A DNA stretch of 64,000 nucleotides from Candidatus Planktophila sp. (GTDB lineage Bacteria; Actinomycetota; Actinomycetes; Nanopelagicales; Nanopelagicaceae), in the NCBI GenBank assembly GCA_017858325.1, contig JAFMBT010000004.1:1-64000 (forward strand), in the 5' to 3' direction. The notes under the pieces are model-generated. The model made no database searches and had not been told where the DNA came from. It saw only the letters and a program-made list of their open reading frames with translations. Position 1 is the stretch's first letter, and every line of letters begins with the position of its first letter. A program made the position numbers and the translations under genes. Below, one piece after another: positions 6,271 through 16,148 of the stretch.

Positions 6271-7530
6271 GTGAAACTATTTGAGGCGGGATCCCTTTGG
6301 TCGTTCAAAGGGTTTCGCCTCTTTTGGTTTTCGAACACAATCTTTATAATCGGTGCAGCTGCGTTCCCTGTTGCTCTTGCGGTTGCAGTTCTTGATAGCA
6401 ACGGAAACGATCCAAAGTCTTTAGGTGTTGTCCTTGGTGCTCGCTTACTTGCGGCAATTCTGGTCTCCCCTGTCGCTGGAGTGTGGGCGGATCGATTACC
6501 TCGAACGCACGTGATGATTGGTGCCGATCTATTTCGCGCAATACTTGTCTTCTCATTGGTATTTCTCGCCATATCTTCAACGCCATTATGGGTTCTGGCT
6601 GCAGTTGTCTTTCTGATGGGTGTGGGTGATGCCTTCGGGATGTCTGCTGCGGCTGCGATTATGCCAAGCCTCTTACCTAGGGATAAATTAATGGCGGGTA
6701 ATGTTGCTCGTACCGTAGTCATTCGCACATCCAGCATTCTCGGTCCTGGTGTTGGCGCGGGAGCGATTTTGCTCTTTGGCGCCCGAGAGACATTTATCCT
6801 CACTGGGATTTTATTTGTTATTGGAACATCACTTATATTCTTTATCACGGAAGATTTCAAGCACATTGCGCAAGAAGATAAGCAGACTTTCTTTATTGAC
6901 CTCAAAGAAGGTATGCATACCGTGTGGCAGATTAAATGGATCTTTGCACTGATAGCGTCTACATCTTTTCAATTGATGTTTATCGTCGGTGTGGAGAGCG
7001 TCCTTTTACCGGTAATAACACGACGAGAATTTGAAACGAACAATGTATTTGCTATCTCTGCTTCTGTCTTTTCTTTAGGTGCAATTATTGGTGCATTGAT
7101 TTCTCTGCGACTAAAGGTTAAGCATCAAGGGCAGTTTTGCATCCTTGTCTTTACACTTCTGTCTACGACAACTTTGGCACTGGCATTTCCATTTACGCCA
7201 TACATAATTATTGCTGCATATTTCTTAGCAGGTCTCTCCGTCGGTCCTTGGGAAGCCTTCTGGGCAGCTGCCGTACAGAAAGAAGTCCCACAGTCGCTAC
7301 AAGGCAGAGTCTTTAGCGTCGACCATATGGGTTCAACGGCACTTATTCCACTTGGCATGGTCTTAGTAGGACCTGCAGCAGAATTCTTAGGCGAGAGACC
7401 GATGTTGATCGGAGTATCGATACTGCATGTGCTGATCAGCCTTTCAGTATTGAAGGTGACAGGTGTGCGCGATCTGAAAATGCCTGCATCCTTCTGGAAT
7501 TCTTCTCAGGGCGAACAGCTCAGACGGTAA
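6271..7530 (+). CDS. MFS transporter, putative drug/metabolite exporter
   Basis: A 419-residue membrane protein with about 12 hydrophobic segments. It begins LWSFKGFRLFWFSNTIF and has the cytoplasmic loop signature GVWADRLPR near residues 70-78, as in the MFS_3 group of enterobactin-exporter-like transporters. The substrate cannot be read from sequence. The start is GTG at 6271, with no strong ribosome binding site. It sits 24 bp after clpP2 and before clpX on the same strand, interrupting the clp cluster. It is probably co-transcribed with clpP1P2, but no functional link to proteolysis is evident. Confidence 0.8.
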   Translation: MKLFEAGSLWSFKGFRLFWFSNTIFIIGAAAFPVALAVAVLDSNGNDPKSLGVVLGARLLAAILVSPVAGVWADRLPRTHVMIGADLFRAILVFSLVFLAISSTPLWVLAAVVFLMGVGDAFGMSAAAAIMPSLLPRDKLMAGNVARTVVIRTSSILGPGVGAGAILLFGARETFILTGILFVIGTSLIFFITEDFKHIAQEDKQTFFIDLKEGMHTVWQIKWIFALIASTSFQLMFIVGVESVLLPVITRREFETNNVFAISASVFSLGAIIGALISLRLKVKHQGQFCILVFTLLSTTTLALAFPFTPYIIIAAYFLAGLSVGPWEAFWAAAVQKEVPQSLQGRVFSVDHMGSTALIPLGMVLVGPAAEFLGERPMLIGVSILHVLISLSVLKVTGVRDLKMPASFWNSSQGEQLRR

Positions 7531-7595
7531 ATACACCCACATTTTTCCTCCATTAAATCTACGATTGGCCTACTTCCCCTCATCTTAGGAGCACC

Positions 7596-8891
7596 ATGAC
7601 ACGCATCGGCGAGACTAGCGATCTGCTGAAATGTTCTTTCTGTGGCAAAACTCAGAAGCAAGTAAAGAAGTTGATTGCCGGTCCTGGTGTCTATATCTGC
7701 GACGAGTGTATTGAACTCTGCAACGAGATCATTATTGAAGAACTCTCCGAGGCGACATCGTTAGGTTTAACCGAACTTCCAAAGCCTCAGGAAATTTTTG
7801 AATTCCTTGATCAATATGTGATCGGTCAAGACCGTGCAAAGAAGTCACTCTCTGTTGCCGTCTATAACCATTACAAACGTGTGCAGTCAGGTGAGCCAAA
7901 GAGTGATGATTCGATTGAGCTCAACAAATCAAATATTTTATTGCTTGGACCAACCGGTTGCGGAAAGACTTTAATGGCTCAAACGCTAGCTCGTATGCTT
8001 AATGTGCCATTTGCTATCGCTGATGCAACAGCACTTACTGAGGCTGGTTATGTTGGTGAAGATGTTGAGAACATTCTGCTTAAACTTCTTCAAGCTGCAG
8101 ATTACGATGTGAAGAAAGCTGAAACGGGAATCATCTATATCGATGAAATTGATAAGGTTGCTCGAAAATCTGAAAACCCTTCCATTACTCGTGATGTCTC
8201 TGGCGAAGGTGTTCAGCAGGCGCTCCTTAAGATTCTTGAAGGCACTGTTGCATCAGTGCCACCACAAGGTGGGCGTAAGCATCCACACCAGGAATTCATT
8301 CAGATAGATACAACAAATGTTCTCTTTATTGTTGGCGGCGCCTTCGCTGGTCTCGATAAAATTATCGAAGCGCGTAGCGGTTCTGCAAGTGTTGGATTTA
8401 ATGCAACCCTGCAATCCCAAGAGGAAAAAAATTCTAGAGACTTTTTTGCTGATGTGATGCCAGAGGATTTATTGAAATTTGGAATGATTCCAGAATTTAT
8501 TGGTCGCCTTCCAGTGATTACTAGTGTTGAAAATCTTGATAAGCCTGCCCTGATGAAAATTCTTACTGAGCCACGGAATGCGCTGGTGAAGCAGTATCAA
8601 AAGCTCTTTGACCTTGATGACGTAGCTCTTGAATTCGAGGCAGATGCACTTGAGGCGATTGCAGACCTTGCCCTCAAGCGCGGAACTGGAGCTCGTGGAC
8701 TTCGGGCAATTATGGAATCAGTTCTTCTTGCAGTGATGTATGAGGTGCCTAGCCGTAGCGAAATAGCCAAAGTGCTCATTACTAAGGCCTGCATTGACAG
8801 CTCTGCAACCCCTGAAATGGTGATGCGCACAGGTGATATTCCAAAGCGTGTGACTCGTCGCGAAAAGGGTTCGCAGGAGAAGAGCGCATAA
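7596..8891 (+). CDS. clpX: ClpX, ATP-dependent unfoldase of the Clp protease
   Basis: A 431-residue AAA+ unfoldase that recognises substrates and threads them into ClpP. The N-terminal zinc-binding domain has Cys13, 16, 35 and 38 (CSFC...CDEC). Walker A is GPTGCGKT at 118-125, the pore loop is GYVG at 151-154, and Walker B is IIYIDE at 179-184. Arginine-finger and sensor regions follow. ATG at 7596 has TAGGAG about 5 bases upstream. Its position after clpP1P2 and before valS is conserved in actinobacteria. Confidence 0.97.
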   Translation: MTRIGETSDLLKCSFCGKTQKQVKKLIAGPGVYICDECIELCNEIIIEELSEATSLGLTELPKPQEIFEFLDQYVIGQDRAKKSLSVAVYNHYKRVQSGEPKSDDSIELNKSNILLLGPTGCGKTLMAQTLARMLNVPFAIADATALTEAGYVGEDVENILLKLLQAADYDVKKAETGIIYIDEIDKVARKSENPSITRDVSGEGVQQALLKILEGTVASVPPQGGRKHPHQEFIQIDTTNVLFIVGGAFAGLDKIIEARSGSASVGFNATLQSQEEKNSRDFFADVMPEDLLKFGMIPEFIGRLPVITSVENLDKPALMKILTEPRNALVKQYQKLFDLDDVALEFEADALEAIADLALKRGTGARGLRAIMESVLLAVMYEVPSRSEIAKVLITKACIDSSATPEMVMRTGDIPKRVTRREKGSQEKSA

Positions 8892-8897
8892 ATAAAC

Positions 8898-8903
8898 TAG
8901 ACT
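8898..8903 (+). promoter_or_regulatory. -10 box for leaderless valS transcript
   Basis: TAGACT ends 7 bases before the valS ATG and no Shine-Dalgarno fits between them, so transcription should start at the start codon. Confidence 0.55.
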
Positions 8904-8910
8904 CACGCCC

Positions 8911-11496
8911 ATGTCTGAACACACTGAGCATGGACGTGAGTTATCTGCAAGTTTCATTCCTGCAGATATTGAATCTGTGCTCTACTCCAAATGGCTGAGC
9001 GCCGAATATTTCACCGCCGATGCCGCCTCAACTAAAGAACCGTTCACGATTGTCTTGCCACCACCTAATGTGACTGGTGTATTACATATCGGTCATGCTC
9101 TAGATCAAACTCTCCAGGATTGTCTCTCGCGAATGAAGCGGATGAAGGGTTTTGAAGTTCTATGGCTACCTGGCATGGATCACGCTGGTATCGCAACGCA
9201 GAACGTTGTTGAAAAGCAATTAGGATCTCAGGGAAAGACCCGCCACGATCTAGGGCGTGAAGCTTTTCTCGCCCAGGTGTGGGAGTGGAAAGCTGAATCA
9301 GGTGGAGCGATTCTGGATCAGATGAAGCGTCTAGGTTCAGGAGTCGATTGGAGTCGTGAGCGCTTCACGATGGATGAAGTGATGTCCAAAGCAGTTGTCT
9401 CTATCTTTAAGAAGATGTATGACGCTAAGTTGATCTATCGAGCAGAGCGAATTATCAATTGGTGCCCTCGTTGTCTCACCGCACTTTCTGATATTGAAGT
9501 TGAGCATAGTGATGATGAGGGTGAATTTGTGCAGATTCGTTATGGCGAAGGTGATCAATCGATTGTTATTGCGACCACCCGCGCTGAAACCATGCTTGGT
9601 GATGGCGCAGTTGCAGTACATCCGGATGATCCCCGCTACAAGCATTTGATCGGTACTGAGGTTTTACTGCCTTTGGTAAATCGGATGATCCCGATTATTG
9701 CTGACGAATTGGTAGAACAAGATTTTGGTACAGGAGCTGTGAAAGTTACTGCTGCACACGACCCAAATGACTTTGAAATGGCGATGCGCCATAACGTGCC
9801 TTTTGTTGTGATCATGAACGAGCACGGCGTAATGGACGGGACTGGTACTGAATTTGATGGCATGGATCGCTTTGCGGCGCGTATCGCTGTTGTCGCTAAG
9901 CTAAAAGAGATGGGACGAATTGTTGCCGAAAAGCGGCCTTACATACACGCCGTCGGACATTGTTCTCGCTGCGATACAACTATCGAACCTCGTCTATCAA
10001 AACAGTGGTTTGTAAAAGTTGCTCCACTTGCAAAAGCTTCAGGAGACGCGGTCCGTAACGGAACTGTAAAGATTGTTCCAGCCTCCCTTGAGCCTCGGTA
10101 CTTTGAATGGGTCGATAATATGCATGATTGGTGTATCTCTCGCCAGTTGTGGTGGGGTCACCGTATTCCTGTTTGGTATGGACCGAATGATGAAATTGCA
10201 GTTGTCGGACCCGGAGAACAAGCACCTGATGGATGGGTACAGGATCCCGATGTATTAGATACATGGTTCTCATCTGGGCAATGGGCATTTTCTACAATGG
10301 GATGGCCAGAGAAATCTGCTGATTTAGCTAAGTTCTATCCGACGAGCGTTCTAGTCACAGGCTATGACATCCTCTTCTTCTGGGTCGTTCGAATGATGAT
10401 GATGTCAATATTTGCGATGGAGGGGGTACCACCATTTAAGACAATCATGTTGCATGGGCTGGTCCGTGATCAATTCGGTAAGAAGATGTCAAAATCTCGC
10501 GGAAATGTTATTGATCCAATTGAGTTTATGGATAAGTACGGTGCAGATGCGCTGCGATTTACCTTAGCTCGCGGTGCTAATCCAGGCGCAGATCAAGCGC
10601 TGGCGGAAGATTGGATTGGCGGTTCACGAAATTTTGCCACCAAACTTTGGAATGCTTCACGTTTTGCGATGCTCAACGGAGCACATGTCAATGGTGATCT
10701 ACCGACTTTTGCTTCGCTCTCTCCAATCGATCGCTGGATTCTGACTCGCCTCAATGAGACGATTATTGAAGCTGATCAACTATTTGAAAGTTATGAATTC
10801 TCTCGGGCATGTGAATTGATTTACCACTTTGCTTGGGATGATCTCTGTGACTGGTACCTCGAACTTTCAAAGGAAGTGTTTGCCTCCGACGAGAAGGCGG
10901 CGTCTCAACGAGTATTAGGCCATGTTTTAGATCAGCTCATGCGGCTATTACATCCGGTGATGCCATTTATTACCGAGCAACTCTGGTGCACACTCACCGG
11001 TGGTGAAAGTCTTGTAATTTCTAGTTGGCCTGTCTCGCGACCAGATCAGATTGATGGTGAGGCAAAGAGAATTGTTGCAAGCCTGCAAGAAGTAGTGACA
11101 GAAGTTCGTAGATTTAGAAATGATCAAGGCATCAAGCCATCCCAGAAGATTCCAGGTCGGTTCTCCGGAAATCCAGATGTTCTCTCATCAGCTAGCTCGC
11201 TCAGATTCTTACTGAAATTAGAGGATAAAGAATTCACTCCATCGGCAACGCTCGAAATCGCAGGGGCAAAGATCGAACTCGATCTCACCGGCTCAATCGA
11301 TCTCGTTGCAGAGCGGGCACGGCTCGAGAAGGATTTAGCGACTGCTCTGAAGGATCAAAAAACTGCTGAAGTTAAATTGGGTAATGAAGGCTTTGTGGCT
11401 AAAGCGCCAGCAGAGGTTGTTGTAGAGATACGCGAGCGACTTGAAAAGACAACATCTGATATTGAACGGATTCAAGCAGCCCTTGCTGCCTTGTGA
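8911..11496 (+). CDS. valS: valyl-tRNA synthetase
   Basis: Charges tRNA-Val with valine; class I synthetase of 861 residues. HIGH is at 59-62 (GVLHIGHALD) and KMSKS at 525-529 (KKMSKSRGN). Between them lies the CP1 editing domain, with the ATTRAETMLGD motif that hydrolyses mischarged threonine. A C-terminal coiled-coil arm with K/E-rich repeats occupies about 790-861. The ATG at 8911 is preceded by a -10-like box rather than a ribosome binding site, so the mRNA is probably leaderless. The stop overlaps the folC start. Confidence 0.97.
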   Translation: MSEHTEHGRELSASFIPADIESVLYSKWLSAEYFTADAASTKEPFTIVLPPPNVTGVLHIGHALDQTLQDCLSRMKRMKGFEVLWLPGMDHAGIATQNVVEKQLGSQGKTRHDLGREAFLAQVWEWKAESGGAILDQMKRLGSGVDWSRERFTMDEVMSKAVVSIFKKMYDAKLIYRAERIINWCPRCLTALSDIEVEHSDDEGEFVQIRYGEGDQSIVIATTRAETMLGDGAVAVHPDDPRYKHLIGTEVLLPLVNRMIPIIADELVEQDFGTGAVKVTAAHDPNDFEMAMRHNVPFVVIMNEHGVMDGTGTEFDGMDRFAARIAVVAKLKEMGRIVAEKRPYIHAVGHCSRCDTTIEPRLSKQWFVKVAPLAKASGDAVRNGTVKIVPASLEPRYFEWVDNMHDWCISRQLWWGHRIPVWYGPNDEIAVVGPGEQAPDGWVQDPDVLDTWFSSGQWAFSTMGWPEKSADLAKFYPTSVLVTGYDILFFWVVRMMMMSIFAMEGVPPFKTIMLHGLVRDQFGKKMSKSRGNVIDPIEFMDKYGADALRFTLARGANPGADQALAEDWIGGSRNFATKLWNASRFAMLNGAHVNGDLPTFASLSPIDRWILTRLNETIIEADQLFESYEFSRACELIYHFAWDDLCDWYLELSKEVFASDEKAASQRVLGHVLDQLMRLLHPVMPFITEQLWCTLTGGESLVISSWPVSRPDQIDGEAKRIVASLQEVVTEVRRFRNDQGIKPSQKIPGRFSGNPDVLSSASSLRFLLKLEDKEFTPSATLEIAGAKIELDLTGSIDLVAERARLEKDLATALKDQKTAEVKLGNEGFVAKAPAEVVVEIRERLEKTTSDIERIQAALAAL

Positions 11497-12866
11497 TGAT
11501 GAAGAAAATCTCTGCAGAAGATCAAGAACGAGTAGATGCAATCGAAGCCGCGCTCCTTGCGCGTTGGCCAGAGAATCGAATCGCACCAACTTTAGAACGA
11601 ATTCAAGCGCTGGTCGACGCTTTAGGCTCACCTCAACTTTCATATCCAACGATTCATATCGGTGGTACAAATGGCAAGACCACAACTTCTCGAATGATTG
11701 ATTCACTCCTCTTCTCAATGGGGCTAAGAACCGGCAGATTTACCAGCCCTCATCTTGAGACTTACCGTGAACGAATTGCTATTAATGGAGAGCCAATTGA
11801 TCCTAAAGAATTGATCTTTACCTACAACGATATTGCAGCATATTTCGATTTTATTGATTCTAAGTTTGATAACCCGGTCAGCTTCTTTGAAGCAGTTACG
11901 GCCCTTGCCTTTGCCGCATTTGCAGAACACCCCATTGATATTGGAATCATCGAAGTTGGTATGGGCGGGGAATGGGATGCAACTAATGTTATAAAGGCAG
12001 ATGTGAGTGTAATTACCCCCATCGGCTTAGACCATATGGAGTACTTAGGTAATACCCTTGTAGAAATTGCTTCGACAAAGGCAGGAATAATTAAAGAGGG
12101 TGGCTTTGCAGTTCTCGCACAGCAAGAGCCAGAAGTGGCAGTTGAACTTTTACGTAAGGCTGCCGAAGTTGGTGCTGATGTGGCACGCGAAGGTCTTGAA
12201 TACTCTGTACTTTCACGCGTAGTGGCTATTGGCGGACAGCTTCTCACAATTCAAGGGCTCAAGGGGGTCTACGATGAGATATTTATTCCACTGCATGGAA
12301 AACACCAAGCATCCAATGCTGCGGCAGCTTTAGTCGCCGTCGAAATATTTTTTGGAGAAAATGAGCTAGATATTGATGCAGTTCGTGAAGGATTTGCTCA
12401 GGTGAGATCACCCGGACGGTGTGAAGTTATACATCGAGATCCAACAATTATTCTGGACGCAGCACATAATCCACATGGGAGTATTGCACTCGTTGAAACA
12501 ATCGAATCTGAATTTACCTTTGATGAGATCATCGGAGTTGTGGGCGTTATGGGCGATAAAGACGTTCGAGGGATTTTGGTTAATTTTGAAAAGTTTATGG
12601 ACTCAATTATTGTCACAAAAAACTCATCTTCTCGCTCCATGGAAGTTTCAGATTTAGCGAATCTAGCAATTGAGATATTTGGAGCTGATCGAGTTTTCTC
12701 GGCACCCACTCTGGAATCGGCGATCAAGAAAGCAATTAAGGATTTGGTAAGACCTTTGAGTGATGAAACGCTCGGTATCGTAATTACCGGTTCAGTTGTT
12801 ACAGTTGGAGAAGCACGCACGTATATAAAAGATAAGTATGCCGAGAAAGATGCGGGGGAGCGATGA
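11493..12866 (+). CDS. folC: bifunctional folylpolyglutamate/dihydrofolate synthase
   Basis: Adds glutamate to dihydropteroate and to reduced folates in the cytoplasm. It has about 457 residues depending on the start. The P-loop is GGTNGKTT at 57-64, followed by the Mur-ligase-type central domain with TSPHLETYRERI and VGMGGEWDATN motifs. A C-terminal glutamate-ligase domain contains ILDAAHNPHG. The first possible start, GTG at 11493, overlaps the valS stop, and ATGs follow at 11496 and 11499; which is used is unclear. It overlaps the next gene by 4 bases (ATGA). The order valS-folC-DUF4233-ndk is typical of actinobacteria. Confidence 0.93.
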   Translation: MMMKKISAEDQERVDAIEAALLARWPENRIAPTLERIQALVDALGSPQLSYPTIHIGGTNGKTTTSRMIDSLLFSMGLRTGRFTSPHLETYRERIAINGEPIDPKELIFTYNDIAAYFDFIDSKFDNPVSFFEAVTALAFAAFAEHPIDIGIIEVGMGGEWDATNVIKADVSVITPIGLDHMEYLGNTLVEIASTKAGIIKEGGFAVLAQQEPEVAVELLRKAAEVGADVAREGLEYSVLSRVVAIGGQLLTIQGLKGVYDEIFIPLHGKHQASNAAAALVAVEIFFGENELDIDAVREGFAQVRSPGRCEVIHRDPTIILDAAHNPHGSIALVETIESEFTFDEIIGVVGVMGDKDVRGILVNFEKFMDSIIVTKNSSSRSMEVSDLANLAIEIFGADRVFSAPTLESAIKKAIKDLVRPLSDETLGIVITGSVVTVGEARTYIKDKYAEKDAGER

Positions 12867-13201
12867 AAGTCTTGGGTAGCACAGTTCTTTCCATGGAGAT
12901 TTTTATTATGGGTTTTGCAATGTTGTTAGCAAAAGACACCCACGAGCCAGCAACCCTTATTTATGGCTTTGCCTTTATGGCGATCACTGTTCTAGCGATT
13001 GGGTTGCTGCGAAAGAAGGCTGGTTGGATCCTTGGCTCACTTCTGCAATTCGCATTGATGGCTTACAGCGTGGTGGTCCCAGCGATGTGGTTCGTCAACT
13101 TAATCTTCATGGGGCTATGGGTGGCAGCCATTATTGTGGGGCGAAAGGGTGAGGCGGCTCGTGCGGCCCTACTGTCGCAGGGTCCGCCAAATCCCCAATA
13201 G
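12863..13201 (+). CDS. DUF4233-type small membrane protein
   Basis: A 112-residue protein with about four hydrophobic segments and a short basic C-terminus. It matches the DUF4233 pattern in both sequence style and location, between folC and ndk in actinobacteria. Function is unknown. The start overlaps the folC stop by 4 bases, implying coupled translation. Its TAG stop doubles as the first three bases of the TAGACT box in front of ndk. Confidence 0.8.
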   Translation: MKVLGSTVLSMEIFIMGFAMLLAKDTHEPATLIYGFAFMAITVLAIGLLRKKAGWILGSLLQFALMAYSVVVPAMWFVNLIFMGLWVAAIIVGRKGEAARAALLSQGPPNPQ

Positions 13202-13204
13202 ACT
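13199..13204 (+). promoter_or_regulatory. -10 box for leaderless ndk transcript
   Basis: TAGACT, overlapping the upstream stop codon, ends 6 bases before the ndk GTG. No ribosome binding site is present between them. Confidence 0.5.
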
Positions 13205-13210
13205 GGCGCA

Positions 13211-13633
13211 GTGAAAATCGAGCAGACCCTCATCCTTATCAAGCCTGATGGCGTTTCCCGAAATCTCATCGGTGAAATTATTAGGCGCATAGAGGCTAAG
13301 GGTTATGTAATCGCTGATCTAAAAATGATGGAAGCAGATCGCGCTCTACTTGAACGACATTATGCAGAACATCAAGGCAAGCCATTCTTCGAGCCGCTCG
13401 TAGAGTTCATGCTCTCAGGTCCGATCGTTGCAATTATTGCTGAAGGTCAACGCGTGATTGAAGGATTCAGATCACTTGCCGGCGCAACAGATCCCACAGT
13501 TGCCGCCCCCGGAACTATTCGTGGAGATCTGGCACGCGATCAAGGAACAAAAGTTCAACAGAATCTTGTTCACGGTTCTGATTCACCTGAATCAGCAGCT
13601 CGTGAGATAGCTATTTTCTTTGGAGGGAAATAA
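13211..13633 (+). CDS. ndk: nucleoside diphosphate kinase
   Basis: Transfers the gamma phosphate of ATP to other NDPs via a phospho-histidine. The 140-residue length is normal for bacteria. Active-site His121 lies in [12 protein letters not shown], and the nucleotide-binding segment [14 protein letters not shown] is near the N-terminus. GTG at 13211 is the start. The stop codon is immediately followed by the mreB ATG, so ndk heads or feeds the cell-elongation operon, as in Streptomyces. Confidence 0.97.
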   Translation: MKIEQTLILIKPDGVSRNLIGEIIRRIEAKGYVIADLKMMEADRALLERHYAEHQGKPFFEPLVEFMLSGPIVAIIAEGQRVIEGFRSLAGATDPTVAAPGTIRGDLARDQGTKVQQNLVHGSDSPESAAREIAIFFGGK

Positions 13634-14665
13634 ATGAGCGCCAAATCAACATTCATCGGTCGCGATATGGCGATCGATCTTGGAACAGCGAACACACTTG
13701 TCTATGTTCGCGGACGTGGCATTGTCCTCAACGAGCCATCTGTAGTTGCCGTTAATCAAGACACTGGCGCGGTACTTGCAATTGGTACTGAGGCAAAACT
13801 CATGATTGGCCGCACCCCTGGAAATATCGTTGCCATTCGCCCACTCAAAGATGGCGTTATCGCAGACTTTGATACAACAGCTCGCATGCTTAAGCACTTC
13901 ATTCGTAAAGTGCATGGCCGTCGCGTGCTTGCTAAACCACGTCTAGTTATCTGTGTTCCCTCAGGAATTACCGGCGTTGAACAGCGTGCAGTAACTGAGG
14001 CTGGCTATGACGCTGGTGCGCGTAAGGTTTATATTATTGAAGAGCCAATGGCAGCAGCGATTGGTGCAGGACTACCAATTCATGAGCCAACAGGAAATAT
14101 GGTTGTTGATATTGGTGGTGGAACAACAGAAGTTGCTGTGATTTCACTTGGCGGCATTGTTACCGCACTCTCTATTCGTGTAGGTGGAGATAAGCTCGAC
14201 CAAGCCATCATTGATTGGACTAAGCGTGAATATTCTCTTCTTTTGGGAGAGCGAACTGCAGAAGAGATAAAGATGGCTATCGGTTCCGCCTATGTATTAG
14301 CTGATGAGAAAGACGCTGAGATCCGTGGGCGTGACCTTGCCACGGGACTGCCAAAGACAATTATTGTGACCGCTTCAGAGATCCGTAAGGCGTTGGATGA
14401 GCCGGTGAAGGCGATTGTCAATGCGGTGAAGAGCACCCTTGATAAGTGCCCACCTGAACTTTCATCAGATTTAATTAATCGCGGAATTATGCTCACAGGC
14501 GGCGGCGCGCTCCTTAAAGGTTTGGATGAACGACTTCGTCGTGAAACTGGAATGCCTATTCACATTGCAGAACACGCACTCGATGCTGTTGTTGAAGGTT
14601 CAGGAAAATGTATTGAAGAGTTTGAGGCACTTGAAAAAGTCTTGATCTCAGAACCACGTCGATAG
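13634..14665 (+). CDS. mreB: MreB, actin-like rod-shape determinant
   Basis: A 343-residue bacterial actin that polymerises under the membrane and guides lateral wall synthesis. Phosphate-1 motif [13 protein letters not shown] is near residues 16-28, phosphate-2 is [11 protein letters not shown], and the adenosine motif [12 protein letters not shown] is in the C-terminal third. The start directly abuts the ndk stop. mreC, mreD, a class B PBP and rodA follow, completing the elongasome set. MreB implies rod or curved-rod growth, or a sporulation-like wall role as in Streptomyces. An 8-bp tandem repeat spans its stop. Confidence 0.97.
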   Translation: MSAKSTFIGRDMAIDLGTANTLVYVRGRGIVLNEPSVVAVNQDTGAVLAIGTEAKLMIGRTPGNIVAIRPLKDGVIADFDTTARMLKHFIRKVHGRRVLAKPRLVICVPSGITGVEQRAVTEAGYDAGARKVYIIEEPMAAAIGAGLPIHEPTGNMVVDIGGGTTEVAVISLGGIVTALSIRVGGDKLDQAIIDWTKREYSLLLGERTAEEIKMAIGSAYVLADEKDAEIRGRDLATGLPKTIIVTASEIRKALDEPVKAIVNAVKSTLDKCPPELSSDLINRGIMLTGGGALLKGLDERLRRETGMPIHIAEHALDAVVEGSGKCIEEFEALEKVLISEPRR

Positions 14666-14674
14666 GTCGATAGG
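14659..14674 (+). repeat. tandem GTCGATAG repeat across the mreB stop codon
   Basis: Two exact 8-bp copies lie end to end (14659-14666 and 14667-14674), followed by the related GTCAATCGAC. The first copy contains the mreB TAG stop. Slippage could change the short mreB-mreC spacer. Confidence 0.6.
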
Positions 14675-14684
14675 TCAATCGACG

Positions 14685-15626
14685 ATGGCGCGCGGCGGCG
14701 AGAACCGCGGGCGTTTACTGCTCATCATCCTGATCATTACTTCACTATTTTTGATCACTCTTGATCTGCGTGGCGTATCGCTCATTACTGGATTACGCAC
14801 TGGAACCCAGAGTGCACTCACTCCAGTTCAAAGTTTGGGTGCAACTATTCTCTCACCCGTACGAAATTTCTTCATAGATGTTATTTATTTAGGTCGAACC
14901 CGCTCTGAGATGGAGCAGCTTCGTACTGAAAATGGTGAGTTGTTAAGCCAGCTACGAGAGCGCAGAAGCATCGATGCTCAACTTGAGCAATTGCAAGGTG
15001 CACTCGATCTAGCAGGTAAGGCTGAATTTAAAGTGCTCAGTGCTCGAGTGATCTCTCAAGGAGCTACAACCTCATTTACTCAGACCATCACAATTGATGT
15101 GGGTTCACGAAATGGGATTAAGCCAAATATGACGGTTATCAATTCATATGGATTAATTGGTGTGGTTAAGACCGTCTATACCAACAGTGCGCTAATTACC
15201 TTAGCCTCTGACCCATCTTTCCGAATTGGCGTTAGGGTTGCAGATTCACAACAAATTGGCATTCTCTCTGGTCAAGGAACATCTAAAGGAGTTCTCCAGT
15301 TACTTGATAATCAATCAACAATTAATGTCGGCGATATCTTGCTGGCTCGTGGAAGTGTCAACAACCAACCCTTTGTCCCCGGTGTTCCGGTGGGTGAAGT
15401 AACTTCGGTTGATAATGCGGCGGGCGCGGTCACTCAAACTGCAGATGTACGATTCTTCGCTAACTTTTTATCTCTTGGCATAGTCAGCGTTGTTCTCGCG
15501 GCACCAGATGTGGATCCGCGTGACTCACTAGTGCCACCAAAGCCACTTCCTACCCCAATCCCCACTGTTACTGTTTTTGTTACACCAAGCGAATCACCTT
15601 CACCGGATTCAATAGGCTCTGAGTAG
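14685..15626 (+). CDS. mreC: MreC, elongasome scaffold protein
   Basis: A 313-residue bitopic protein linking MreB to the periplasmic or outer-face wall enzymes. A single transmembrane helix (about 10-28) is followed by a coiled coil (about 70-110, EMEQLRTENGELLSQLRER). The double beta-barrel MreC domain spans about 115-275, and a Pro/Thr/Ser-rich tail ends the protein (PTPIPTVTVFVTPSESPSP). It lies between mreB and mreD on one transcript; the mreD start directly follows its stop. Confidence 0.93.
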   Translation: MARGGENRGRLLLIILIITSLFLITLDLRGVSLITGLRTGTQSALTPVQSLGATILSPVRNFFIDVIYLGRTRSEMEQLRTENGELLSQLRERRSIDAQLEQLQGALDLAGKAEFKVLSARVISQGATTSFTQTITIDVGSRNGIKPNMTVINSYGLIGVVKTVYTNSALITLASDPSFRIGVRVADSQQIGILSGQGTSKGVLQLLDNQSTINVGDILLARGSVNNQPFVPGVPVGEVTSVDNAAGAVTQTADVRFFANFLSLGIVSVVLAAPDVDPRDSLVPPKPLPTPIPTVTVFVTPSESPSPDSIGSE

Positions 15627-16148
15627 ATGTCTACCCGCAAAATTTCACTCACCGCCACACTCTTTCTTTTTATCTATATTCTTCAAGAAGCCTTTATCAC
15701 TCAACTTCGAATAGCTGGCGGGGGGTTCTCGCTCTTTCTCATTTTCACACTTTTGTGGGCTGCTCTCTCCTCGCCAAATATGGGGGCACTGACAGGCTTT
15801 GCGGCGGGATTGCTCATTGATTTATCACAGAGTACAGCGGGTGTATTTGGACAGTGGACTCTTGTACTTATTCTCATCGGATTTGGAATTTCATACTTTG
15901 GGCTAGGTTATGAAAATGTACGCCTTAATCCATTTACAATAACTTTCCTAGTAACAATTTCAGTATTTATTGCAAGAGTTGTCTATCTACTGCTTTCACT
16001 TCTCCTTGGTAAAGATCTTGGTACTTTCTCCTCTATAGCCACCTCATTATTGATCGGCTTACTTTGGTCTGCCGCCGTTGTACCAATCGCGATGCCTGCG
16101 GTGGCACGAGCATTTGACTTCATCAATGATTCGAGATCACGATTATGA
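15627..16148 (+). CDS. mreD: MreD, rod-shape membrane protein
   Basis: A 173-residue integral membrane protein with about five hydrophobic helices. It contains the charged GLIDLSQST segment (about residues 61-69) typical of MreD, which has an LxxDLS-like motif. It is part of the complex positioning PBP2 and RodA. The ATG follows the mreC stop directly, and its end overlaps the pbp2 start by 4 bases. Assignment rests on topology plus operon position, since MreD is weakly conserved. Confidence 0.88.
   Translation: MSTRKISLTATLFLFIYILQEAFITQLRIAGGGFSLFLIFTLLWAALSSPNMGALTGFAAGLLIDLSQSTAGVFGQWTLVLILIGFGISYFGLGYENVRLNPFTITFLVTISVFIARVVYLLLSLLLGKDLGTFSSIATSLLIGLLWSAAVVPIAMPAVARAFDFINDSRSRL

Noticed and set aside
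14659..14690. TAGGTC before mreC as a leaderless promoter
   Set aside because: The hexamer ends 10 or more bases before the ATG and belongs to a tandem GTCGATAG repeat; the gene is within an operon.
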